From Neocallimastix lanati (nom. inval.) (taxonomy: Eukaryota; Neocallimastigomycota; Neocallimastigomycetes; Neocallimastigales; Neocallimastigaceae), in assembly GCA_016946835.1 (NCBI GenBank), contig JACVTC010000114.1, forward strand, positions 25,001 to 89,000: a stretch of DNA of 64,000 nt, read 5' to 3'. A program made the position numbers and the translations under genes. The notes under the pieces are model-generated. The model did not search any database. It worked only from the letters and a program-made list of their open reading frames with translations, and was not told the origin of the DNA. This document shows, piece after piece, positions 23,495 to 40,310 of this stretch (position 1 is the first letter of the stretch; each line of letters begins with the position of its first letter).

Positions 23495-24419
23495 TTATTC
23501 TCTATAAGGTAGAATATTTTTAATATGAATATTTCTTTTTAATATTACTCCTGACCTATCTTCTTGTAGTTTTACCGTATTCCAAGTTATTTCCTTTATC
23601 GTATAAGGGCCAATGTAGTATGGGTCCAATTTTTGTCTTTGAAATAATTTAATTTTCACCTTATCTCCAACTTTATACTCAGGAAGTTTTTCCATACTCT
23701 TCTTTTCGCTTTTCTTCTGGTCTTCCAATAATTAATTGTACCCAATTTTTTGTTTGCAGCATCCTTTACCCATTTAGTATGTTCCAAAATTCTTTCTATT
23801 AATACTTCATAAATTGAGCATTCAACAGGTTCCTCCAAAGAATTCAATAAAGTAATTTCAGTAGGAAGTAAATCTTCTCTTCCATATAAAAGTTCAAAAC
23901 TAGAGTATCCACTAACAGAGGATTTTGCCGTCCTAATAGTCCATAAAACCAACGGTACAGAGTATCCCATTCGTCGTTCTTACCAGCAAAATTCCTTAAT
24001 TGTTTTCCTATTTCTCGGTTTCTATTTTCCACTAAACCATTAGAAGGTGGATGATAACTAGCAACAAAATGAATGTAAACTCCATATAAATCTAAGAAAA
24101 TTTTTATATAATCACTGTTCAATTGTGGTCCATTATCCATATTAATTATTTGTGGTAGTCTATCCCTACTAAACACATTCACTAAGAAATCAACTACATC
24201 TTGAGAAGTAACAGAAGGATAAGCTTCTACTTCAGTCCATAAAGTGAAATAATCTACACAAACAATTATATATTTATTACCTTTAGTAGTAGTTTTTAAA
24301 GGTCTGATAATATCTAGGCCCATTCTAACAAATGGAGCTTCTACAGAAGTTCGAAATATTTCAACCAAATTAGAGAGGGGCTCCGATCTATTAAGTTGAC
24401 ATATTTTACAAATAGATAA
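23495..24419 (-). mobile_element. Ty3/gypsy integrase remnant
   Basis: Minus-strand remains of a Ty3 integrase. They include the end of the zinc-binding domain (ICKICQLNR at the 24,4xx end), core motifs (VRMGLDIIRPL, NMDNGPQLNSDY, SNGLVENRNREIGKQL) and the C-terminal segment (LDPYYIGPYTIKEI) ending at about 23,497. It resembles the integrase of the young element at 12.7-16.5 kb but is clearly diverged. It is broken, with several breaks and no reverse transcriptase. At about 24,419 it is cut directly by MULE arm sequence. Confidence 0.85.
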
Positions 24420-24535
24420 AATATAAAAATTTCTATATTATAATTTTATATTTATTTTGTATTTAATAACTATTATTATTTTCATCGTTATTATAAAAAT
24501 ATTATTATTGATGTTTCTGTAATAGTTGCTACAGT

Positions 24536-24931
24536 TTATTCATCGATAAAGCTATTCGCTCTATACGTCTCGTTTCCTAACAATACATACACTGCTTTGA
24601 TGTTCTTGCTTAGATACTCTATCAAGTTAAAGCTGAAGAATTCCCACATAATATAATATTTTTGTTTAGGCCATGTCAAGCATAGATTGATGTTTAGCAC
24701 GTCGTCTCTTAATCTAATATCATGTCCAAAGACTTTTGTGATATTTTGTGTTGCTTTATGTTGCTTGAATTTGCTCAACGGGGTATCTGATATTAGTATC
24801 AATCGAATGTTTTTGAAATCCTTAGTTTTAAATTCCTCGAAGATGTTTTTAGGATAGCATTCGTCATCGAGCTCGCTTATTATATGAGACAGCAGTCTGC
24901 TGTTTTGGGCTTTGAACTCTTTCCAGCTCAT
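24536..24931 (-). pseudogene. Uracil-DNA-glycosylase-like viral gene, partial
   Basis: 131 residues related by pattern to family 1 uracil-DNA glycosylases, base-excision repair enzymes that poxviruses also use as a polymerase cofactor. The UDG-typical order is visible: SWKEF near the start, then YPKNIFEEF, the buried strand IRLILIS, DVLNINLCLTWP (UDG 'GVLLLNTALT') and WEFFSFNLIEYLS followed by VYVLLGNETYR (UDG 'W..FT..VI..LS ... VFLLWGN'). The match is remote, so a UDG-fold protein with a different role is possible. The frame stays open some 90 nt upstream of this ATG, so the start is uncertain. It ends about ten bases before the MULE junction and is incomplete. It shares its strand with the RPB10-like gene. 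Confidence 0.6.
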
Positions 24932-25033
24932 GCTGCGATAATAAGCTATACCAAAAATTTTGTAACAGATTAGGATGATGGCAGTAATACTGATGCTTAT
25001 GTATAGCCACTGTCTTATTTGCGTCTAGCTCTT

Positions 25034-25053
25034 TATTAAGGGACTCCTTAATA
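25034..25053. terminator. Perfect 8-bp hairpin in viral intergenic DNA
   Basis: TATTAAGG-GACT-CCTTAATA is a perfect 8-bp stem with a 4-base loop, lying between the two minus-strand viral genes. Hairpins at transcript ends are known from mimiviruses, so a termination or polyadenylation signal is plausible but not shown. Confidence 0.45.
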
Positions 25054-25123
25054 TATAGCTATATAGTTATTATAAGAATAAATTATATTGTAACCTAGTA
25101 TGCTGTTGTAGACTAGCAGATAA

Positions 25124-25150
25124 GCGCATACAATTACTTACTATATGCGC
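25124..25150 (-). terminator. GC-containing hairpin directly after the RPB10-like stop
   Basis: GCGCATA and TATGCGC form a perfect 7-bp stem around a 13-base loop. The hairpin begins at the base next to the RPB10-like stop codon (25,151-25,153). This placement fits a 3'-end signal of a giant-virus gene. Confidence 0.5.
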
Positions 25151-25315
25151 TCAATTGAATAATAAAGATATAATGTAAGTTCTACAACAGATATGTTTTA
25201 TGCTGAGCTCATTTAATATCATAGTTAGATCTTTGTCGTGTTGCAGCTTGTCATTTATAATCGGTAATAAGTGATTTAGCGGCTTATTGCAAGTTATGCA
25301 TCTATGTTTTATCAT
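25151..25315 (-). CDS. RPB10-like RNA polymerase subunit (viral), 54 aa
   Basis: A small intronless frame of 54 codons on the minus strand. It begins MIKHRCITCNKPL and contains LSIKHICCRTYI. This matches the layout of RPB10/RpoN, a zinc-binding assembly subunit of RNA polymerases encoded by many giant viruses. There is an N-terminal CxxC (C6, C9), a basic residue before the first cysteine, and the hallmark adjacent CCR (C43, C44, R45) after a 'LxxLxIKH' helix. The usual length is 65-75 residues, so this one is short, ending soon after the CCR helix. A hairpin follows the stop immediately. The start is the only ATG before the CxxC. It lies between the UDG-like and capping-enzyme genes. Confidence 0.75.
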   Translation of the reverse strand: MIKHRCITCNKPLNHLLPIINDKLQHDKDLTMILNELSIKHICCRTYIISLLFN

Positions 25316-25891
25316 TATATGCAACGTATCTCACACAATATAATTATAACGTTTCTAGCTGTATTATAGTTAATGCAATTATACTAGTTTAAGCTTGTTA
25401 ATAATAACATAGATGTGTTATATATTTAATATATATGAATGTAATGTATATCGTGTAATATATTAATTCCGACACAATTTTTATTAGTTATTATAAGCTG
25501 AGCGATATTTCAATTATTCTGTTATGTTTTATATAATAGGCATTATTACACTATAGTGTGATGTATGGTTAAATATCAGATCCTGCTAAATGCAGTTGTT
25601 TAAGGCTATATGAATATATCGCTCCATAAGTATCCATTGGTTGATAAGTTGCATATTACGAGCTTTAAGCCATATAGCTGAAGATGGCTATGATATCAAA
25701 ATAATAGCGGGTAATCTAAGCGATAATACAATGTAATGCTCCAATCTAGCACAATGAGCGAATGTAGGATTGGCTATGAGCTACTATACCAAACTTGCAA
25801 TAATCAGCAGAATGTAGTATTACAAGTGATATAACAATATCCGTAAGAGATAAGTTAAATTAAAAATGGCAGCGATCAGAAGAATCAGCAA
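25316..25891. other. Viral intergenic stretch
   Basis: No convincing frame on either strand. The stretch has several short palindromes, for example 'cactatagtg' near 25,550 and AGCCAT...ATGGCT near 25,670. It may be a true spacer or decayed genes. An A-rich 'taaattaaaaatgg' just before 25,870 could be a viral promoter-like element for the capping enzyme. Confidence 0.4.
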
Positions 25892-27530
25892 ATGATAGAA
25901 GCTAACGATTTACAAGCCATCCTACTTAACGTTTTTACGGACATCGAGATCTTAAACGATAGCAACGTCGAATTGGAATTCCGCCTAAAGAAGCATTATC
26001 GAAACCAGGCGCTAATAGATAAATTTATCCACGACTATGAGCAATACATTGCAGCGAGCGATGCGGTCCAAAGCGAAACGATTAGCTACGATGAAACCTT
26101 GATCAAGGATAGAAACGTGGTTTATAGAAAACGAGGTGATACGGTAATCAACAAGGAGCAGATAAATTCCATCGACATCATGCCGTTTAAATTAGTGTTA
26201 TCCATAGAGCATAGGGTCGACCAGCTACCTACTAGCAACAACACGGAGACCAGCCACCATGTCCGCCGCTCGATAATCAGCCAGTATCATAGAATCGACA
26301 TCACTGATAACACTCGTTTGGAAATAGAGCTATTGCGGTTCGACATCGGATTGATCGATACCATCACTAGCGACTTAATTACCATATTAGATTATTTCGA
26401 CACCGTGGACATAAACGCTTACTTGCCCAATTTTAGTTTCCAGAAACCCATAACCCCATTCATCCATGATTTGCTAGATATAAATAAGGGGTTTTATATA
26501 ACCAACAAAATAGATGGGGTAAGAAGATTACTAATTATAGCAGATAAAGGTGTGTATGATTATGACAATGATGTTCGCAAAATATTCGATTACGGCATGA
26601 ATGCTACTGATACCCCCAACGCGTTTTACGTCATATACAATACATCTGATACACCGCAGCAGCATGTTATAATATGCGATTGCGAATACTACAATGGAAA
26701 ATATTATTGCTTTGATATATTGTATTTCGATCAGGATTTAAGAAGCCATAAATACCAAACTAGACTGTCGTTTTTAGATAAGCTGCCTAAAATCCTTAAA
26801 GTATCTAATATGCCTAAGCTAGCAGATACATGTGATACGAGTGCCATGCATAAACCCTATCCCGTACATAGCGTGAAGCATGTCAACATATTGCTTAAAA
26901 AGAACATTGAATTAATCCCCAGCATCGCCGATATAGATAATTATATCAAAAACATAAATAGCTTTATTTTGCTGGATGGACACATCCTAACATACAAGAG
27001 CAGCAAATATTACGATGATTGGGTTTACAAAATTAAATACGAGTACAAGAATACTTTAGACGTACTAATTAAGGATAAGCAATGCTATCAGCAAGACATT
27101 AATAGCGTCTCTACGATCCCTAACTTGATTTATGATGGCAAGTACCAAGATGGCATCGTGGAGGTTTTACTGGTCCGTAGAAGCAAGCAATACTATGCTC
27201 TATGCATCAGGAAACGCGACGACAAATGCAAGCCTAATTTTAAGTACACCATCAACAGTATATATAGTGCATTACATTATGGGCTGAATACCGATATATT
27301 CAACAACAATTCGACGTTATTGCTGCGGCGATATCACAACTCTATCAAGAAAAAAATCCTAGCCAAATGCATCCACAACTCCTCTGATCCTACACTAATA
27401 GATATCGGGTCTGGCAATGGTGCTGATATTGGCAAATGGGAGGGCTTTAAAACAATCACAACAATAGAAGCAAGCCCAAGCAAAATACAGGTTATAAAGA
27501 ATAGATTAAAAAGCAACTATAGTTATTTGG
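25892..27530 (+). pseudogene. Giant-virus mRNA capping enzyme, incomplete
   Basis: An intronless frame of about 545 viral residues with the three-domain order of poxvirus, asfarvirus and mimivirus capping enzymes. Residues 1-170 form the tunnel-type RNA 5'-triphosphatase (ELEFRLK, E27/E29/R31; later RLEIELLRFD). Residues about 185-460 form the guanylyltransferase: lysine nucleophile K206 in NKIDGVRR, motif III CDCEYYNGKYYCFD, and later nucleotidyltransferase motifs near KIKYEYKNTLDV. From about 500 an AdoMet-binding methyltransferase begins (DIGSGNGADIGKW, D504). The viral homologues are about 850 residues, so most of the methyltransferase is absent, and the last residues of the open frame are encoded by MULE DNA. 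The enzyme would add the m7G cap to viral mRNA in the cytoplasm. Fungi use separate cap enzymes of different layout, which argues against a host gene. Confidence 0.88.
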
Positions 27531-27970
27531 TATATTATTTATTATTAATTTATAAAATACTATAAGAAAAACTTTTTTATGTTTTTCTAAAGTAGGTAAA
27601 TATTATTTTTATTAATTCATTTATATATATATTTGTAAATAATAATAATTATTATTTATAATTTTAATCGTCATTATTATTATTAATGACAATCCTTTTA
27701 TAATTATTGCTATACTGTTTATTTTATAATTTTTATTATTATTATTTATTATTTATCAATTATTTATTATTTATTTATTTAAATAGATATTTGTAAAGAT
27801 ATTTATATATGAAAAAAAATTTTTTTATATATTTAAATATTTACTTCAAAAATATAAATACCTCAATATTAATAATATTTAATTTTATTTATTTATTTTT
27901 AATTCTCGATTTGGCGAAATGCAACTTTTTTTAATACTGCTTTCAAAATTTTTGGCGAAATGCAATTATC

Positions 27971-28556
27971 TTTAATAAATGAGTCCAAACCCTTGGTTTC
28001 TAATTATTTAATATTTCTAATATTTATTTTTATAATTAACTAATTTTTGTCAATAACGAAATTAAATTTCAATTGATCTAATAGTGAATTTTAGTTCTAA
28101 ATCTACTAGTATTCGTGACAACTAATGTTAAGATTTTGATATATTGATATATTTTATGTCTTAAATTTGAATGAATAAAATAATATGTTTTATTAAAATT
28201 TTAATATAATAAAACATATTATTTTATTCAAATTATACTAAATCAATGTGCCAATATAGTAATATGCTATATAGATATATAATATTAACAATAAATATAT
28301 TTAAATGGTTTAGTTTAATTATTTATAATAAACTTTAATAATTAGAATTATTAAATAAATTTGATTTTAAAATAATTTATTTTATTTATTAAATATCTAT
28401 AATATATTACTAGTAAGGTAATTTTACAATAACCCTACAAAGAACATAAAAGATAGATTTTTACATTTTTCTTTTATACTTTGTAAGTTACATAATAATA
28501 TTTAATTATTAAATATTAATAATATAGCAATATAGATAAAAATAAATTTAAGAGAG
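27971..28556. repeat. Solo-LTR-like repeat between two MULE copies
   Basis: Bases about 28,125-28,540 match about 19,030-19,430 in direct orientation, with the same internal landmarks. A short inverted repeat, 'aataatatgtttt' / 'aaaacatattatt' (28,177-28,219), is present only in this copy. No gene. Confidence 0.6.
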
Positions 28557-30935
28557 TGGGGCATTTCGCCAAGTTGCATTTCGCCAAATTGAGAATTATT
28601 AAGTAAATAAATAAATAAATAAATAAAATTAAATATTATTATTGATGTATTTATATTTTTGAAGTAAATATTTAAATATTAAAAAAATTCTTTACATATA
28701 TAAATATCTTTACAAATATCTCTTTAAATAAATAAATAATAAATAATTGATAAATAATAAATAAAAAATAATAATAATAATAAAATAAACAATATAGTAA
28801 TAATTATATAAAAGGATTGACATTAATAATAATGCTATTAAAATTATAAATAATAATTATTATAATTTACATATATATATATAAATGAATTAATAAAATA
28901 ATATTATAAATATCTGTTTAAATAAATAAATAATAAATAATTGATAAATAATAAATAATAATAAAAAAATTATAAAAAAACAGTATAGCAATAATTGTAA
29001 AAGGATTGTCATTAATAATAATAATGACGATTAAAATTATAAATAATAATTATTATTATTTACAAATATATATATAAATGAATAAAAATAATATTAATAG
29101 TATTTTATAAATTAATAATAAATAATATATAATAAATAATAAATAAATAATATAAACTAAAGCATTATTACAGAAACATCAATAATAATATTTTTATAAT
29201 AACGATGAAAATAATAATAGTTATTAAATACAAAATAAATATAAAATTATAATATAAAAATTTTTATATTTTATATAATAAAAAATATAATAATCTCATG
29301 AATACTTTATATTTATCAGTTACACTAAAAAAAGGAATTATTTAAAATATAGAAGAATTAAAAAATAAGATTGTATAATTAATCTTCATTTAAAAATATA
29401 TATAATTAAAAATATATATTATTAAAATTAATCATTAAAATATTTAATTAGAAATTTTTATTAAAAAAAAATGGAGAAAAATTTAGAAATTGAAATAAGC
29501 AAAACTAATAGAGGAAAAGAACAAATTATTTTAAACAGAAAATATAAGTTTAATCTTTCATCCAAAATAAAAGATAATTCAAAAAAATATAAATGTACTG
29601 AATATAAAACATTAAATAAATGTCAATCTTTCATTATTTTAAACAATGAAAATCAAATCTTAGAATATGATGACTAATATAACCATATTGAAAATAAATT
29701 TGAAGCAGCTAAATCAGTTGTAAAAAATAAAATTAAAGATGAAATTTCAAATAGTTCAATTCTTTTAATATAAATATAAAACGTAAATATGATGAAATTT
29801 CTCAAGGTATGGGTCTTATATGTCCTGGATATAATTCAATTAAATCCCAAGTAACAAGAAGTAGAAGAAAACAGCTACCTCCTGATATAACAACATTTGA
29901 TGAAATTCTCAATGAATCAAAATATTATAAAACAAAAAGGGATGAAAATTTTATGATATTCAAAAATAATGATTTAATTGTTTTTCAATCTTCTTTCCAA
30001 GCAGAATTATTTTCTAAAAATAAACATATTTTTGCGATGGCACATTTTATATTGCACCTATATTTAGTTATCATGTATTCATAAACCTATGTTATAGAAT
30101 TAAATTGTTTTTACACTACTTCCTTTTCTATATTAAAAAATAAAAAGCAAACATCTTATTAATATTATTTGAAGAAATAAAATATAATAGTATTGATATT
30201 ACATCAAAAATATTTCATTGCGATTTTGAAAAAGCTATATCTAATGCTGCACAAAAAGTTTTTATTAATGCAAAAATTAAATATTATATATGGCATTTTT
30301 AAAGAGTATTAGAAATTATAAACAAAGAATTATGTAGTAATAAAGTTGAAAAAATAAAAGATTTATATATTTATTATAATAATATTTCTAACTTTCCATT
30401 TATTAATCCTGAATATATATATGATATTTTTAGTAAAATAAAAAGTGGGTGTTAAGAACATAATTATGATCAATTAATAGAATTTTTAGAATATTTTAAA
30501 AAAACCTATTTAATTAGCTATGAAACTGAAAATTGGAACTATTATGCTAATATTGAGCATATTACAAATAATGTTACAGAAACTTTTAATAAATACTTAA
30601 AAAAATTATTTACAAAAAAAGCAATTTTTTTTTTTCAATTATTATCAGAATTGCAAAAAGAAGAAACAAAATATTACATTGATTACGAAAGGAGAACTGC
30701 TGGAATTTTAAAAAATAAAAAACAAAAAAAAAATAATGCGAACTGAGGAAATCAAAGCTTTAGTTAAATATTACAAAAATATGGAAATTCTATTATAAAA
30801 AAAGGAAAGTGTAAGAAATGATTTCATTGAATTATGGTTGAAATGCTTAAATGATTTAAATATAAAAATTATTGATTAAATAATAAATTATTAAGAAATG
30901 ACTGAAAATTGATCAAATGAATTCTGTCATATATA
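28557..30935 (+). mobile_element. MULE copy M3, decayed
   Basis: It starts with 'ggggcatttcgccaagttgc' at 28,558 and the end motif repeats at once. The arm (28,600-29,470) includes a roughly 190-bp tandem duplication (about 28,728-28,917 and 28,918-29,095). The transposase region 29,471-30,880 parallels the M1 protein from start (MEKNLEIEISKTNRGKEQII) to end, with several frameshifts and stops, for example a stop at about 29,675 and a run of broken segments after 30,080. After it, 'aaatgaattctgtca' matches the M1 3' flank. The far inverted end was not found. Confidence 0.8.
29471..30880 (+). pseudogene. Decayed MULE transposase (M3)
   Basis: It begins MEKNLEIEISKTNRGKEQII, clearly homologous to the M1 transposase, with the zinc-finger cysteines (KCTEYKTLNKC). 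It continues at 29,809-30,050 as GLICPGYNSIKSQ and DENFMIFKNNDLIVFQSSFQ. Further on, 'HCDFEKAISNAA' (about 30,218) holds the second catalytic Asp, and ITNNVTETFNKYL (about 30,560) the final Glu region. Several stops and frameshifts break the frame, so it is non-functional. It is a plain DNA transposon remnant on the opposite strand to M1. Confidence 0.85.
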
Positions 30936-31518
30936 AAATAATTTTTTAATAGTAAAAATTATTTTAAAAAGAGAATAAATGAATAAATACAATACTGATT
31001 AAAGTATTTTTAATCTTCATTGGATTAGGTTAGCTTAAGAACATTAAAATATATTTTTATGATAAAATATTATTTTAAAAATATATTTTTATAATTAAAA
31101 TATTAAAATATATCTTTATAATTATAAAATATTATAAAAACAAAAAACAAGTTTAAAAAAAAATTAAATGAAAAATATTTAATGTTTTAATTTTATAGTA
31201 GAATTTTTTTTTAAACTTTTAAATAAATACTTTATTTGGAAAATATTGTAAAAAAATTTAATAATTATTATTATTAAGATTTTTATAGAAATATAAATTT
31301 TTAAACTTTAAAATTTATTATATATTTTAATATTAATTTTTAGTTTTATTCAATTAAAATCATATATAAATATAAAAGTGTAAAATCATATATAAATATA
31401 AAAGGGTAAAATCATATTAAGTAATTATTAATTTTACATTTTAATAACTTTAAAAAAAATTTAAAGAACTTTATAATTGGATAAATACAAAATAGAAACA
31501 AGCAATTTTTATTTTTCC

Positions 31519-31567
<49 letters not shown>

Positions 31568-31628
31568 AATAAAATTAGTAATATTTAAAATATAGTACAA
31601 GGACTACTATAAAGTTATATAATAAATT
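30936..31628. other. Intergenic spacer upstream of the 31-exon gene
   Basis: A+T-rich. It holds a 27-bp tandem duplication ('atcatatataaatataaaag', about 31,355-31,415) and a run of about 28 A at 31,525-31,552, followed by a TA run. No coding signal. It probably includes the promoter of the gene starting at 31,629, but no motif stands out. Confidence 0.5.
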
Positions 31629-38997
<7,369 letters not shown>

Positions 38998-39924
38998 ATG
39001 ATGAATAATTTTTTTATAAATATTATATAAATTATTAAATATATTTAACTTTTGTATAATTTAATATCATAGTTTATTTTTCGATTTATTATTATAATTA
39101 TAAATTTATATTATATTGAATTATTAAATTTAATATAAATAAATTATTAATAAATAATTTGGAAAAAAAATTAATATTTTATCTTATTTATTATTATTAA
39201 AAAACATAATTAATTAAATTTATGTAATATGTATTTAAAATTAAATAAATATTAAGATACTAAATCATATTGTTAAAAAAATTTTTAATATTTAGTGAAA
39301 TTGTATATTATCATATGGTATATTTAACAACTTAATTTACATTTTCTTACATTTTTTTTTAAACTGGAATTAATGAGACAAGAAGACAATAGAGCCTCCA
39401 GTCTTTTCTTAAATATATCAGACTCTCATTGGATCTCTCTCTAAGCAAAGCTAATATGAAAAGCATTCCCTATACCACGCCTTATAAGACATTTTTTATA
39501 ATGAATTTTTCAAAATAGCAATTATATTATTAAAATTTTAAAAAATTAAAACATAAATAGTTAATAATCTTATTTCATATAAAAATAGGTAGAACTGATT
39601 TTTGGGAAAGCTTATTTGAAAATAAAAATAATGATTTTACAAGATACTAGTACCATTATTTTAATACTTATAATGAAAACATCATAAAGACATAATAACT
39701 AATTTAATCCCATTTGATATCAACAATTTGTTATTGTATTTTTCAAATAATTATTAAACAAAATAATATTTTAATAATAGAAATATATATATTTTATAAT
39801 TTTATTGTTATAAAAATAACTATTTTTTTTAATTTATATTGACAAAAAATAATATATTCTTGAGAATTCTATTTTTAAATAAATCATTTGCTGAAATCAT
39901 ATAATTTTGTATTTGAAGCTTAGA

Positions 39925-39958
<34 letters not shown>

Positions 39959-40310
39959 AGGAAATAAAATATTAAAATATTTATTGATGTATAAATTATT
40001 TTTTTGAGAATAACTTTTATAACATTCAATAAAAAGTTATTAAATAAATATATATTTAGAATTATTTAATTTTATTATTATTATTATTATTATTTATTAT
40101 TTTGTGTTAATATATATATAATCAATATGCTATCAAAATATTATATATAAATATATGTTATAATAAAAATAATAAATTTTTTAGATATTTTTAACTATTG
40201 AATTAGAGAAATTCAATAATTTATTGACATTTCATATTAGCATTTTAAATTAAAATAAAATCAAAGAAAAAAGTAAATTAAAAATGAATGTAACTACAAT
40301 AATTATAATT
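38998..40310. other. Convergent intergenic region
   Basis: The spacer between the 3' ends of the TmcB/TmcC-like gene and the first receptor gene, mostly A/T simple sequence with a run of about 30 A at 39,927-39,956. A block at about 39,365-39,495 is richer in G+C. It contains an open stretch of about 26 codons (reads LELMRQEDNRASSLFLNISD) that I do not recognise. Confidence 0.5.

Larger units (their letters stand above)
24525..27530. other. Endogenous giant-virus (Nucleocytoviricota) fragment
   Basis: A block of about 3.0 kb with visibly higher G+C and different codon use than its surroundings, without introns. It holds three genes of giant-virus type: a UDG-like gene (minus), an RPB10-like gene (minus) and an mRNA capping enzyme (plus), with hairpins between them. 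The two outer genes are both incomplete at the block borders. It therefore looks like a chance fragment of a viral genome and is a fossil. Within Nucleocytoviricota the order cannot be assigned by eye. High identity of the flanking MULE blocks to copy M3 suggests a fairly recent date for the surrounding transposon. Confidence 0.82.
24420..27970 (-). mobile_element. MULE copy M2, arm interrupted by viral DNA
   Basis: Reverse-complement matches to the arm of the neighbouring MULE copy (M3) occur in two blocks. Block 24,420-24,524 matches 29,166-29,270 with one mismatch by eye. Block 27,531-27,970 matches about 28,570-29,129, including the 'ttggcgaaatgcaac' end motif near 27,911, which recurs as 'ttggcgaaatgcaat' near 27,952. 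Between the blocks lies foreign DNA (24,525-27,530). The M2 transposase is missing, because the arm is cut at 24,419 by a Ty3 remnant. Confidence 0.8.

Noticed and set aside
24525-27530. Gene capture by the transposon (Pack-MULE) as explanation of the viral block
   Set aside because: The block has genes on both strands, viral intergenic DNA and incomplete genes at both ends, and no other MULE copy here carries it; break repair with viral DNA fits better. Not fully excluded.
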